In this document: positions 9,048-18,097 of the stretch, piece after piece
Numbering within the stretch: position 1 is the first letter of the stretch
Layout of the letters: each line of letters begins with the position of its first letter
NCBI RefSeq assembly: GCF_000685015.1
Contig: NZ_BAYA01000003.1
Location: forward strand, 310,001-374,000
DNA length: 64,000 nucleotides
Origin: Paraburkholderia bannensis NBRC 103871
GTDB taxonomy: Bacteria > Pseudomonadota > Gammaproteobacteria > Burkholderiales > Burkholderiaceae
Direction of reading: 5' to 3'
Translations under genes and position numbers: made by a program
The notes under the pieces: generated by a model
The model's database searches: none
The model's input: the letters and a program-made list of their open reading frames with translations, nothing else
Told to the model about the DNA's origin: nothing

Positions 9048-9446
9048 CTATTGCATGCGCATCCCGTTGGGGCGCAGCGGCTTGGCCAGGCCGGTCGCGA
9101 GCGACAGCACCTCGGTCATATGCGCGGCCTGCGCGGGGTGAAGCCGGAACGAGAGTTCCGCGCCGCCCGGCAGCCGGAAACTCACCACGAGATGCTGCAC
9201 GGCGCCGTTCTCGCGGCCCACCTCCCAGGCCTCGCAGGGCATGGCGAACTTCACGCTCGCGGTCTTGTGGCGAATGCGCTCGGAACGGCCGATGGCGTTG
9301 GACAGTGCGGCCAGCATCTCGTGCAGGACGGAGCAATGCAGCGCGACGCTGTCCGGCTGATTGCCGTTGACCATCAGATACTGGCCGTCCGCGGTCAGCT
9401 CGAAACCGCGCAGCGAATCGATGGCAAGTGACGTGGACGTGGACAT
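9048..9446 (-). CDS. Hypothetical protein, 132 residues
   Basis: I do not recognise this protein. From the ATG at 9446, with GGAG 11 bases upstream, it encodes an acidic to neutral cytosolic protein without signal peptide or membrane span. It has a conserved-looking core: LRGFELTADGQYLMVNG, then a predicted helix, then AVQHLVVSFRLPGGAELSF. The last part reads like an antiparallel sheet followed by a helix (AQAAHMTEVLSLATGL). A longer frame opens at 9569, but that upstream part is Arg/Cys-rich and lacks a ribosome binding site. It lies alone between bamA-like and the isoprenoid synthase genes. Confidence 0.7.
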   Translation of the reverse strand: MSTSTSLAIDSLRGFELTADGQYLMVNGNQPDSVALHCSVLHEMLAALSNAIGRSERIRHKTASVKFAMPCEAWEVGRENGAVQHLVVSFRLPGGAELSFRLHPAQAAHMTEVLSLATGLAKPLRPNGMRMQ

Positions 9447-9842
9447 GAACGGCACTCCGTGACAAAAGCATCGGCGGAGTCTAGTGGGCGCGGCGCGCCC
9501 GGGAATTACCCGGACGTTACGCGGATTACTTTCATCAATATTGCGTGGAGCTACGCGCAGGAAGCGCAAAAACGGCGAATCGACCGGGCAAGCGGGGCTG
9601 CGCCGCCTTTCAGTTGCGCGCGAGGCGCTCGCGCGGCGAACGGAATTCGAAATTCACAGTAATGAGATGGATTACCAACGCTGACAGAGTCCAAACACCT
9701 TGCAGACATCCGGATGAATGCGCGTAACCGGCGGAGTATGGGGACGCATCGGCGCGAAAGCGGTGCGTCGATGGGGTGCCTTGTCAGGGACTTACCCTTG
9801 TCCACGCTACAATGCCGCTGCCGCTTCACTGCCCCAACCAAC
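9447..9842. other. Intergenic region between divergent genes
   Basis: No convincing gene is present. It holds the dyad CCGGG-N5-CCCGG near 9498-9512, and TACAAT at 9808-9813 as a possible -10 for the synthase gene. No good -35 is placed at the right distance. Confidence 0.5.
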
Positions 9843-10922
9843 ATGCAGAATTCCAATCGGGCCTTCCTGCTCGGCCCCTTGCTCAAGGGCGTTTCCCGCT
9901 CGTTCTACCTCACGATGCGCGTGCTGCCCCCCGGCATGCGCGATCCCGTGGGCGAGGCGTATCTGCTCGCGCGCGCCGCCGACACCATCGCCGATACCTC
10001 GCTGATCCCGCCCGCCCAGCGCCTCGCGCTGCTGCTGGCGTTCCGCGAACGCGTAAACGGCACGAGCCAGAACGGCGCGCAGAACGACGACGCCCTCGCC
10101 CGCATCGCCAGCGAAGTCGCGGGCCAGCAGGCGCAGTCGGACGAAAAGCTGCTGCTCGAATCGCTTGGCGGCGCGCTCGACGTGCTGGCCCAGCTCGACG
10201 ACGCCGATCGTGCGGCCGTGCGCGACATCGTCACGACGCTCACCGAGGGCATGGAGTTCGACCTGCACACTTTCCCCGACGAACGCTCGGGCCAGGTGGC
10301 CGCGCTCGGCACCTGGGACGCGCTCGACCGCTACACGTATCTGGTGGCGGGCTGCGTGGGCGAGTTCTGGACGAAGATGACGTATATGCATCTGCCGGGC
10401 ACGCTCGCGCCCGAGCTGCGCGAGACGATGTACCAGCGCGGCGTGCGCTTCGGCAAGGCGCTGCAACTGGTGAACGTGCTGCGCGATTGCGGCAAGGACT
10501 TGCGCATCGGTCGCTGCTATCTGCCCACGACGATGCTCGCGCAGGCTGCGCTTACGCCCGAAGACCTGCTGCAGCCCGGCACCTCGGCGCGTGCGCGCCC
10601 GCTCATGTTCAGCCTCGTGCGCATCGCGCTCGATCACTTCCGCGCAGCCATCGACTACACCTTCGCGCTGCCGCGTCTTTCGGTGCGTTTGCGCCTCGCG
10701 TGCCTGTGGCCGATCCTGATCGGCCTGGAGACGCTGGAGCTGCTGGTCGCCAACGAGGACTGGCTCGATCCCGCGCGGCCCTCGAAGCTCACGCGCAACG
10801 ACGTCTACCGGATTCTCGCGTGCTCGACGCTCGCGGCGACGTCCAACACGCTGCTCAATGCGTGGTTCAAGCGCCTGCTCGCGCGCATCGAAGCGCGCAT
10901 GGCCGCCATCGACCGGGCCTGA
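9843..10922 (+). CDS. Squalene/phytoene synthase family protein (trans-isoprenyl diphosphate synthase, head-to-head)
   Basis: This 359-residue protein shows both Asp-rich sites of head-to-head prenyl synthases: DTIAD at residues 47-51 inside LLARAADTIADT, and RDCGKD near residue 214 in LVNVLRDCGKDLRIGRCYLP. The TYLVAGCVGEFWTKM segment matches the conserved Tyr/Gly region before the second site. The family condenses two farnesyl or geranylgeranyl diphosphates to presqualene, squalene or phytoene. A C-terminal helix pair (LRLACLWPILIGLETLELL) could associate with membrane. ATG 9843 is chosen because family similarity begins there. No hpnC/E, desaturase or hopene cyclase genes adjoin it, so the product is undetermined. 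Confidence 0.88.
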   Translation: MQNSNRAFLLGPLLKGVSRSFYLTMRVLPPGMRDPVGEAYLLARAADTIADTSLIPPAQRLALLLAFRERVNGTSQNGAQNDDALARIASEVAGQQAQSDEKLLLESLGGALDVLAQLDDADRAAVRDIVTTLTEGMEFDLHTFPDERSGQVAALGTWDALDRYTYLVAGCVGEFWTKMTYMHLPGTLAPELRETMYQRGVRFGKALQLVNVLRDCGKDLRIGRCYLPTTMLAQAALTPEDLLQPGTSARARPLMFSLVRIALDHFRAAIDYTFALPRLSVRLRLACLWPILIGLETLELLVANEDWLDPARPSKLTRNDVYRILACSTLAATSNTLLNAWFKRLLARIEARMAAIDRA

Positions 10923-10927
10923 AAATA

Positions 10928-10965
10928 AAGCGGCGCGGGCGGAAAACGATCCGCCCGCGCCGCTT
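10928..10965. terminator. Perfect 16-bp GC-rich hairpin between convergent genes
   Basis: Arms AAGCGGCGCGGGCGGA (10928-10943) and its exact complement (10950-10965) enclose the loop AAACGA. It lies 6 bases after the synthase stop and 20 bases before the mmsB stop. The trailing sequence CTTGCCTGTT is only weakly U-rich, so it may be a bidirectional terminator or mRNA 3' end stabiliser. Confidence 0.6.
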
Positions 10966-10985
10966 GCCTGTTCGCTGCTCGACGT

Positions 10986-11876
10986 TTATCCCTTCGAGCC
11001 GCGATACAGCTTGATGACCGCCGAAAAATCGAGCTTGCCGTCACCCTGGCTGCTCATCGCCTGATAAAGCTGCTGCGCAATCGCCCCCATGAAAGCGGGC
11101 TGATGCGCGCTCTTTGCCGCGTCGGTGGCAAGACCCAGATCCTTGAGCATCAGATCGGTGCCGAAGCCGCCCGTATAGCCGCGCGTCGACGGCGCCGTCT
11201 CGATCACGCCGGGAAACGGGTTATACGTGTCCGAGCTCCAGCAGCGGCCCGTCGACGTATTCATGATGCCGCCCAGCACTTTGGCGTCGATGCCAAGGGC
11301 CTCGCCCAGCGCCATCGCCTCCGCCACGCCCGCCATCGTCACGCCCAGCACGAGGTTGTTGCAGATCTTGGCGACCTGCCCGGTGCCCGTGTCGCCGCAA
11401 TGGACGATGTTCTTGCCCATGCCCGAGAGCACCGGCTTCACGCTCTCGTAGAGCGCCGCGCTGCCGCCCACCATGAAGGTGAGCGTGCCCGCCGCCGCGC
11501 CGCCCGTGCCGCCCGACACCGGCGCATCCACGAAGCTGTTGCCGTTCGCGGCGGCCAGCTTGCCGAACTCGCGTGCGCTGGCCGGATCGATCGTGCTCGA
11601 ATCGATGATCGTCACGCCCTTCGCAATGCCCGCCAGCACGCCGTCCTCGGCGCTCAGGACGCTGCGTACGTGGGCGGCGGCGGGCAGCATCGTGACGACC
11701 CACTCGGCGCCGCTCACGGCCGCTTTGGGCGACGCGGCTTTCGTTGCGCCCGCATCGGCCAGCGTCTGCATCGCTTCCTTGCTCAGGTCGAACACAGTCA
11801 ACGTGTGCCCGGCCTTGAGCAGATTGAGCGCCATGGGCGCCCCCATATGGCCCAGCCCGACAAAACCTATTTTCAT
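10986..11876 (-). CDS. mmsB: 3-hydroxyisobutyrate dehydrogenase
   Basis: This 296-residue cytosolic NAD-dependent enzyme oxidises 3-hydroxyisobutyrate to methylmalonate semialdehyde in valine degradation. The N-terminal Rossmann motif is GFVGLGHMGAPMALNLL. The substrate-binding signature is DAPVSGGTGGAAAGTLTFMVGG (residues about 120-141; quoted in parts this is DAPVSGGTGG then AAAGTLTFMVGG). The catalytic lysine lies in GQVAKICNN near residue 171. Length is typical. It is the last gene of a same-strand unit, 60 bases after mmsA, which supplies the next enzyme of the pathway. Confidence in the family is high and in valine specificity good, because of the mmsA neighbour. Confidence 0.93.
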   Translation of the reverse strand: MKIGFVGLGHMGAPMALNLLKAGHTLTVFDLSKEAMQTLADAGATKAASPKAAVSGAEWVVTMLPAAAHVRSVLSAEDGVLAGIAKGVTIIDSSTIDPASAREFGKLAAANGNSFVDAPVSGGTGGAAAGTLTFMVGGSAALYESVKPVLSGMGKNIVHCGDTGTGQVAKICNNLVLGVTMAGVAEAMALGEALGIDAKVLGGIMNTSTGRCWSSDTYNPFPGVIETAPSTRGYTGGFGTDLMLKDLGLATDAAKSAHQPAFMGAIAQQLYQAMSSQGDGKLDFSAVIKLYRGSKG

Positions 11877-11936
11877 GAGCGACTCTCCCTCGATGGTTCG
11901 CTATTCGGTTCGCGATTCGGTTTGCTATGGAGCCTG

Positions 11937-13463
11937 TTAGCGCAGGCTGATGGTCGTGTTCACGCCGTCGTTGACGGTCGCGTCGTCGAACCATCGCGCC
12001 GTGACCGTCTTGGTCTGCGTGTAGAACTGCACGACCTGCTTGCCATAGGGGCCGAGATCGCCGAGCTTCGAACCGCGCGAACCCGTGAAGCTGAAATACG
12101 GCACCGGCACCGGAATCGGAATGTTGATGCCCACCTGGCCGATATCGATTTCGCTCTGGAACTTGCGAGCCGCCGCGCCGCTTTGCGTGAACAGGCCCAC
12201 GCCATTGCCGAACGGATTCGCATTGACGATGGCGATGGCTTCATCGAGCGTATTGGCCGTGAGCACCACCAGCACCGGCCCGAAGATTTCGTTCGTGTAG
12301 ATGTCCATGTCCGTCTTCACATCGGTGAAGACCGTCGGGCCGACGAAGTTGCCGCTCTCGTAACCCGGCACCTTGACGTCGCGGCCATCGAGCGCGAGCG
12401 TCGCGCCCTGCTTCACGCCCGCTTCGATCAGGCCCAGAATGCGCTGCTTCGCCGCGCGCGAGACGACCGGGCCCACATCGGTCTTCGGCTCGTGGCCCGC
12501 GTTGACCTTGAGCGTCTTCGCTTTTTCGATCAGCTCGGGCACCCATTGCTGCGCCGCGCCGACCAGCACGACCACCGAAGTCGCCATGCAGCGCTGGCCT
12601 GCCGCGCCGAATGCCGCGCCGACGAGCGCATTGATGGCCTGTTCGCGGTTCGCGTCGGGCAGCACGACGGCGTGGTTCTTCGCGCCCATCATCGACTGCA
12701 CGCGCTTGCCATGCTCGCTGCCGAGGCGATAGACATGCGTGCCCACCGCCGTCGAGCCCACAAACGAAATCGCCTTGATGAGCGGGTGCGAGCAGATCGC
12801 ATCGACGACTTCCTTGCCGCCGTGCACGACGTTGAGCACGCCCTTGGGCACGCCCGCTTCGAGCGCGAGTTCGACCAGTTGCATGGTCGAGAGCGGATCC
12901 TGTTCCGACGGCTTGAGCACGAAGGTATTGCCGCAGACAATCGCCATCGGGAACATCCAGAGCGGGATCATCGCGGGGAAATTGAACGGCGTGATGCCAG
13001 CGCACACGCCAATCGGCTGTTGCAACGTGTAGGTATCGACGCCGCCCGCAACGTTCTCCGCAAAACCGCCCTGTTGCAGCGTGCCGATCGAACATGCGTG
13101 CTCGACCACTTCGAGGCCGCGGAAGATATCGCCTTCGGCGTCGGGCAGCGTCTTGCCCTGTTCGGCCGTGAGCGTTTGCGCGATGCGCGACATGTTCTCG
13201 CGAATCAGCGCCTGCAACTTGAGCATGATGCGCAGGCGCGTGCCGATCGGCGTGTTCTTCCAGGTGGCGAACGCAGCGTGCGCGCTCTGCACGGCCTGGT
13301 CGACTTCCGCCACCGTCGCGAACGGCACGCGGGCCAGCACTTCCTGGGTGGCGGGATTGACGATGTCGCGCCATTCCGTGGTCTTCGATTCGACGAATTC
13401 GCCGTCGATCAGCAGCTTGACGGTCGACACATGTGCGTTGGATGCCTGGGTGACTGCGTTCAT
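11937..13463 (-). CDS. mmsA: CoA-acylating methylmalonate-semialdehyde dehydrogenase
   Basis: This 508-residue aldehyde dehydrogenase superfamily enzyme converts methylmalonate or malonate semialdehyde with CoA and NAD to propionyl- or acetyl-CoA. Visible signatures are [19 protein letters not shown], the NAD-site SFVGSTAVG segment and the catalytic cysteine in [10 protein letters not shown]. The MmsA-type FNFP and QRCM patterns distinguish it from generic aldehyde dehydrogenases. It lies 79 bases downstream of an MHS transporter and 60 bases upstream of mmsB on the same strand, forming a valine (or 3-hydroxypropionate) degradation unit divergent from a LysR gene. Confidence 0.94.
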   Translation of the reverse strand: MNAVTQASNAHVSTVKLLIDGEFVESKTTEWRDIVNPATQEVLARVPFATVAEVDQAVQSAHAAFATWKNTPIGTRLRIMLKLQALIRENMSRIAQTLTAEQGKTLPDAEGDIFRGLEVVEHACSIGTLQQGGFAENVAGGVDTYTLQQPIGVCAGITPFNFPAMIPLWMFPMAIVCGNTFVLKPSEQDPLSTMQLVELALEAGVPKGVLNVVHGGKEVVDAICSHPLIKAISFVGSTAVGTHVYRLGSEHGKRVQSMMGAKNHAVVLPDANREQAINALVGAAFGAAGQRCMATSVVVLVGAAQQWVPELIEKAKTLKVNAGHEPKTDVGPVVSRAAKQRILGLIEAGVKQGATLALDGRDVKVPGYESGNFVGPTVFTDVKTDMDIYTNEIFGPVLVVLTANTLDEAIAIVNANPFGNGVGLFTQSGAAARKFQSEIDIGQVGINIPIPVPVPYFSFTGSRGSKLGDLGPYGKQVVQFYTQTKTVTARWFDDATVNDGVNTTISLR

Positions 13464-13542
13464 CTTGAACTCTCTCTCAAAGGTTCGAACGATCCGGCCT
13501 TGGCCGCGCCTCGTCCCATTACATAGGATTGCTGCTTATTAT

Positions 13543-14865
13543 TCAATCGTGGCGTGAGCGCATCATCAGCGTGCAGACGAAGGCGATCACGGCCAGCGCG
13601 ACCATATAGGCCACCACGTAATGCGGCTTGCCGCCGCCGTAGGCAAGCAGCGCGGTTGCGATCATCGGCGCGACGCCGCCGCCGAGCACACCGGCCACCT
13701 GCACGGACACCGAAATGCCCGAATAGCGGATCTCTGCAGGAAACTGCGCGGCGAAAAGCTGCGATTCCGGCGCATAGAGAATCGGGAACACGACGCCCAC
13801 GCCCAGCACCATCGCCCACCAGACCGTCGCCGGATGCAGCGTTTCCAGCATCGTGAAGAACGGCGCGGCGAACAGCGCCATGATCACGAGACCCGCAAGA
13901 AACAGGCGTTTCTGGCCGATACGGTCGCTGAGCCATCCTGAGAACGGCATCGTCACGAGCGAAAGCACTGCGCCCGCCGTGATCGCGTGCAGGATCTGCA
14001 CCTTGGGAATCTTGAGCTGGTTCGCAGCGTAGGCCAGTGCGAAAGCCACTACCAGGTAGAACCAGGTATTTTCAGCGGTGCGTGCGCCGATGATGGTCAG
14101 CAGCTCACGCGGCTGGCGACGGAACACTTCGAGCACCGGTGCCTTGACCGGTTCGCCCTCGCGCTTCACGCGCTCGAAATCGGGAGATTCCGGCACCCGC
14201 ACACGGATCACCCAGCCGACCAGCACCAGCAGGATGCTCGCGAGAAACGGCACGCGCCAGCCCCATGAGAGCAGGTCTGCTTCGGGTAGCGAGGTGACGG
14301 CCGCCATCGCTATCGACGAAAGAATCAGGCCGAAACCCACGCCCGTTTGTGGCAGCGAACCGAAGAAACCCTTGCGGCCCGGTGGAGCATGTTCAACGGC
14401 CATCAGCACCGCGCCGCCCCACTCGCCGCCCACCGCCATGCCCTGCAAAAAGCGCATCGCCACGAGCAGCACGGCCGCCCAGTAACCGATGCTGGCATAC
14501 GAGGGGATCAGGCCGATCACCATGCTCGGAATGCCCATCAGCAGGAGCGTGGCGAGCAGCATCGATTTACGCCCGATACGGTCGCCAAAGTGGCCGAACA
14601 CAATGCCGCCCATCGGTCGGCCAATGAAGCCCACGCCATACGTCGCGAACGCGGCAAGCGTGCCGAGAATCGGATCGAGCGTGGGAAAGAAAATCTTGTT
14701 GAAGACGAGCGCGGCGGCGGTGCCGTAGAGGAAGAAGTCGTACCACTCGATCGTCGTGCCGGCCATGCTGGCCCAGCCGGCGATCAGATAATCGCGCGCG
14801 CGGCGCTTTTGTCCAGAAACGGGAACGGCCACAGCCGCCCCTTGGGGGGTGGACTCCATGTGCAT
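13543..14865 (-). CDS. MFS transporter, MHS family, leading the mms unit
   Basis: This 440-residue proton symporter has the MHS hallmark TTIEWYDFFLYGTAAALVF near the N-terminus and RPMGGIVFGHFGDRIGRK in loop 2-3, with about 12 membrane segments. It is the first gene of the unit with mmsA and mmsB, so it probably imports a compound that feeds methylmalonate semialdehyde, such as a hydroxy or branched carboxylic acid; the substrate itself is inferred only from context. A second in-frame ATG two codons downstream is possible. A GGAG lies about 10 bases before the first ATG. Confidence 0.9.
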   Translation of the reverse strand: MHMESTPQGAAVAVPVSGQKRRARDYLIAGWASMAGTTIEWYDFFLYGTAAALVFNKIFFPTLDPILGTLAAFATYGVGFIGRPMGGIVFGHFGDRIGRKSMLLATLLLMGIPSMVIGLIPSYASIGYWAAVLLVAMRFLQGMAVGGEWGGAVLMAVEHAPPGRKGFFGSLPQTGVGFGLILSSIAMAAVTSLPEADLLSWGWRVPFLASILLVLVGWVIRVRVPESPDFERVKREGEPVKAPVLEVFRRQPRELLTIIGARTAENTWFYLVVAFALAYAANQLKIPKVQILHAITAGAVLSLVTMPFSGWLSDRIGQKRLFLAGLVIMALFAAPFFTMLETLHPATVWWAMVLGVGVVFPILYAPESQLFAAQFPAEIRYSGISVSVQVAGVLGGGVAPMIATALLAYGGGKPHYVVAYMVALAVIAFVCTLMMRSRHD

Positions 14866-14992
14866 CGTTTGTCTCCATCTTTATAGTAGGCGACCGTCTG
14901 CCGTAGCGGCTGGAAAGCTTTTATGAAGCGGTCTGCTAACGAGTATAGTTATTCGAATATCCACGGCATAGAGACGAAAAAGCCCATCCGAT

Positions 14993-15946
14993 ATGCAAAA
15001 AAACACAACGGGACAGATGGAGACTTTGAACTGGGACGATTTGCGCTACTTCCTCGAAGTGGCGCGCACGCAGCGTGCGAGCGCTGCCGCAAAGCGACTT
15101 GGCGTGGATCACACCACGGTCGCGCGGCGCGTGCGCGAACTGGAAGCCGCATTGGGAACGGTGCTGTTCGACAAGTCGCGCTCGGGCGGCTTCGTGCTCA
15201 CGGCGGAAGGCCAGCGCCTGCTGGCGTATGCCGATGCCGTGGAAACCACGGTGCAATCGGCGAGCGAACAATTCGCGCTGGGTGCGCAATCGCTCTCGGG
15301 GCATGTGCGGGTGGGATCGACGGAGGGATTCGGCTGCTTCTTTCTCGCGCCGCAACTGGCGCGTTTCACCGGCAAGCATCCGGACATGTCGATCGACCTG
15401 CTGCCGGTGCCGCATTTCGTGAGCCTGTCGAAACGCGAGGCCGATCTGGCGATCATGCTGGAACGCCCCGAACGCGGCCAGTATGTCTATACGAAGCTAT
15501 GCGACTACCGTCTTCGACTGTATGGGACACCTGAATATCTGGCGCAGCATGAGCCGATTCGCTCGGCGGCAGACCTGCGCCAGCATGCGTTCATCAACTA
15601 CGTCGCCGATCTGGCCTTCAGCCACGAACTGCTCTACCTCGAACGCACCGCGCCCAACGTGACGGCAAGCCTGTGCAGCACCAGCGTAATCGCGCAATAT
15701 CACGCGACGCTGCAAGGCAGCGCGCTCGCGATCCTGCCGTGTTTCATGGCGGAACCCGATCCGCGACTCACGAGCATCCTGCCCGACGAGGTCATGGTGA
15801 CGCGGCGCTTCTGGCTATGCAGTCGCGAAGAGTTGCGCAAATTGCGGCGCATCACGTCGCTCTGGGACTATCTGCGCGCGGCCGCCGATGCGAACGAGGC
15901 GCTGCTGCTGGGCGAATCGTCAAAGATGCAATACGTCGAGCCCTGA
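14993..15946 (+). CDS. LysR family transcriptional regulator, divergent from the mms unit
   Basis: This is a 317-residue LysR protein. The HTH spans LNWDDLRYFLEVARTQRASA to ARRVRELEAALGTVLF, and the substrate-binding domain starts near residue 95 (HVRVGSTEGFGCFFLAP). A start at the internal ATG 15017 (METLNWDD) would fit family alignments as well as ATG 14993. It is divergent from the MHS transporter-mmsA-mmsB unit with 127 bases between starts; that gap holds ATTCGAAT at 14950-14957 in an AT-rich stretch. Regulation of the mms unit is inferred from this arrangement. Confidence 0.9.
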   Translation: MQKNTTGQMETLNWDDLRYFLEVARTQRASAAAKRLGVDHTTVARRVRELEAALGTVLFDKSRSGGFVLTAEGQRLLAYADAVETTVQSASEQFALGAQSLSGHVRVGSTEGFGCFFLAPQLARFTGKHPDMSIDLLPVPHFVSLSKREADLAIMLERPERGQYVYTKLCDYRLRLYGTPEYLAQHEPIRSAADLRQHAFINYVADLAFSHELLYLERTAPNVTASLCSTSVIAQYHATLQGSALAILPCFMAEPDPRLTSILPDEVMVTRRFWLCSREELRKLRRITSLWDYLRAAADANEALLLGESSKMQYVEP

Positions 15947-15950
15947 CAAT

Positions 15951-15996
15951 AAAAAAAGCCGCACGGACAACCCGCTGTGCGGATTGCCTGTGCGGC
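15951..15996 (-). terminator. Rho-independent terminator for the BON gene
   Basis: On the minus strand GCCGCAC (15996-15990) pairs with GTGCGGC (15964-15958) and is followed by seven U. It lies downstream of the BON-domain gene and close behind the convergent LysR stop. Confidence 0.8.
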
Positions 15997-16058
15997 CTTG
16001 ACGCTGCGTGACACTGGCCCGCCGCGCGCAGCGGCCGGCGCGTGTCGCGCATCGGCGA

Positions 16059-16442
16059 TCAGGTGCCGACCGGACGGATCGTCAGTGCGTTCTTCACCGA
16101 CGTCACGCCAGCGACGCCCTTCGCCACGTCCGTGGCGTGGTCAACCTGACCTTGCTCGGGCACGGTGCCTTGCAGGATCACGGCGCCGTCCTTGGCACGC
16201 ACGGTGATGTTGGCCACGCTGATGTCCTTGTCCTTCGCGAGTGCAGCGCGAACCTTGCGCGAGAGCGCACGGTTAGCAGCCTTGGCCGACTTCAGTTGCT
16301 GTTTCGATTCCTTGACCTGGGCCTTGGCGCTGTCGGTCGGCGCGGCTGCGGGCGCGCTGGCGGCGTCCTGCGCATAGACGTGAAGCGAAGCAGCGACCAG
16401 CATCGTGCCGGCTGCCAGTTTGAACGCCTGAATTGCCTTCAT
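16059..16442 (-). CDS. BON-domain periplasmic protein (OsmY-like)
   Basis: This 127-residue exported protein has a signal peptide (MKAIQAFKLAAGTMLVAASL, cleavage near VYAQD), an Ala/Pro-rich linker, a basic helical stretch (SKQQLKSAKAANRALSRKV) and one BON domain. The BON core is ISVANITVRAKDGAVILQG, then QVDHATDVAKGVAGVTSVKN. BON domains bind phospholipid surfaces, and OsmY-type proteins act in envelope stress. ATG 16442 is chosen because AGGAG lies 8 bases upstream and it starts the signal peptide; the longer frame from 16508 lacks both. A terminator follows the gene. Confidence 0.88.
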   Translation of the reverse strand: MKAIQAFKLAAGTMLVAASLHVYAQDAASAPAAAPTDSAKAQVKESKQQLKSAKAANRALSRKVRAALAKDKDISVANITVRAKDGAVILQGTVPEQGQVDHATDVAKGVAGVTSVKNALTIRPVGT

Positions 16443-17020
16443 GCAGTTTCTCCTGTTGTCACAGTTTTTTGACGGCCCAATAGGAAACCGGGCCCTTGCG
16501 CTACACACCCTTCACTACCGAAACCACGCTGCCGGCATTGCGGCCATTGCCGTCCATTCGCCCTGCCAGGCACATTGGGCTCTAACGATACTCTATTTAT
16601 TACGAGTCTGATGCGAAAGCTGCCGCTATGACTATTCAAGTGTGGGTGAAATGCTTCGATTCCACAGAGGAATCGCCGCGACCGGCAAACCCGCGCCCGC
16701 ACGCCGTCCCGCATGCCAGGACAACCGCTTCAATCAAATGTTATTGAATAGCGTTTAAGGACGCGCCAATCCGGTGCATGCAGCGTGAATAAGCCGGATT
16801 GGCACAATTCATTCAAGCGCGTTTTGCATCCTGCTTTGCAACCTTTGTGCTTCCTGAGTGCGTGCTTTTACTGCGCCCTTATCGACCAGCAACGCATGTC
16901 ATTCACGCAGCGTTGACAAACCCCAACACAGGTTTTACCCGCATTTACTCACGAAAGAAAAAAGTGCGCGCGGTGTAGTTCATAGGAGGCTCATGCGTGG
17001 TTCACGTGTGAGCCATCGCA
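16443..17020. other. Intergenic region without a recognisable gene
   Basis: A 578-base gap that is less GC-rich than its surroundings, for example around 16735-16980. Short ORFs here lack ribosome binding sites. It presumably holds the BON gene promoter. I see no RNA gene or clear repeat. Confidence 0.5.
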
Positions 17021-17902
17021 TCAGGTGGCGAGTTGCGCCTTCACCCAGCGATAGAACTGCTGGATCGCCGCTTCGCGGGGATGCCCCTCGCGCCAGGTGA
17101 AGTAGTAATCGAGCGAAGCGGGAATGCGGGCCTGCCCGAGTTGCACCAACTGGCCGCGCTCGATGAAACCGCGCGCCAGTTGCAGGCGCGCCGTGGCTGC
17201 ACCCTGGCCCGCGACCGTCGCCTGCAGCAGCAACCCTGCATCGTCGAAGACCGGGCCGCGTTCGGGCTCGTCGCCGGCCACGCCCGCGGCTTCGAAGAAG
17301 TCGCGCCACGAGCGGCGAGAAAAGCGCAGCAAAGGCATGGCGGCCAGATCCTCGATGCGAAAGTCCGGATAGCGCGCGAGCAGCGTGGGACTGCACACCG
17401 CCACCACCTGGTCGTCGAGCAGTTTGCGGATCTGGAAGCCAGGCTCGTCCACGCGCCGATGCCAGATGCCGATATCGAACGGATACGGGTCGGGCGGCGT
17501 GACGTCGGCGTGCATGCGTAGCGAAAGATCGACGTTGGGATGCCGGTCGTAGAAGTCCCCCAGACGCGGAATCAGCCAGACCGACGCAAAATCGGACATC
17601 ACGCTCAGTTCGAGCCGCGTCACCCCGCTCACGCCGGGCCGCGTGGCGTCGAGCGCCTCGCGCAGATCGTCGAGGCTGCGCCGCACGCGCTCGGCGAGTT
17701 GCGCGCCTGCCGCCGTGGGAATCATGCGGCTGCCCGCGCGGCGAAACAGCTCGACGCCCAGCTCCGCTTCGAGCGCGCGCAAATGGTGGCTCACGGCGCT
17801 GTGCGTCAAATGCAATTCTTCAGCCGCGCGACTAAAACTGCGCCGCCGGGCCGCCGCTTCTAGCGCGCGCAGTGCCTGCAAGGGAGGGAGCGATCGGGAC
17901 AT
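17021..17902 (-). CDS. LysR family regulator, GcvA type
   Basis: This 293-residue protein has the GcvA-subgroup pattern: LPPLQALRALEAAARRRSFS at the start, LTHSAVSHHLRALEAELGV as recognition helix region, then an effector domain. The effector domain includes VWLIPRLGDFYDRHPNVDLS and FDIGIWHRR, a typical GcvA-group segment. It is divergent from an MFS transporter, with 195 bases between starts, and probably controls it. The GcvA subgroup includes the glycine-cleavage and AmpR regulators, but the effector here is unknown. Confidence 0.9.
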   Translation of the reverse strand: MSRSLPPLQALRALEAAARRRSFSRAAEELHLTHSAVSHHLRALEAELGVELFRRAGSRMIPTAAGAQLAERVRRSLDDLREALDATRPGVSGVTRLELSVMSDFASVWLIPRLGDFYDRHPNVDLSLRMHADVTPPDPYPFDIGIWHRRVDEPGFQIRKLLDDQVVAVCSPTLLARYPDFRIEDLAAMPLLRFSRRSWRDFFEAAGVAGDEPERGPVFDDAGLLLQATVAGQGAATARLQLARGFIERGQLVQLGQARIPASLDYYFTWREGHPREAAIQQFYRWVKAQLAT

Positions 17903-18007
17903 GACGTCAAATTCTACTCACAATCGCGGCTGAAATCTCTCGCTGGCCTCATGCCCGGCTTTCGCCAATAATCGTGTCCCAGCCATTCAAAACGCTTTCG
18001 GGCCGCG

Positions 18008-18037
18008 CCGGTTTGCAAACCCGGTTTGGAAAACCGG
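18008..18037. promoter_or_regulatory. Two overlapping dyads upstream of the MFS gene
   Basis: CCGGTTTGCAAACCCGG (18008-18024) and CCGGTTTGGAAAACCGG (18021-18037) are near-perfect palindromes sharing four bases and starting 13 bases apart. They lie 61-90 bases upstream of the MFS start, in the gap shared with the divergent LysR gene. A regulator binding site is likely; which protein uses it is unknown. Confidence 0.45.
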
Positions 18038-18097
18038 CCTGGAAACCTTGCCCGGCAGATTCGCTTGCCGCCCGACCGCCCATCGACCGTCCGCATC

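Noticed and set aside
11103..13526. Open frame of 807 codons on the plus strand across mmsB and mmsA
   Set aside because: Antisense shadow that spans two genes and their intergenic gap; composition not protein-like.
16443..16714. Short frames upstream of the BON gene
   Set aside because: No ribosome binding site, and they run through the likely promoter of the BON gene.
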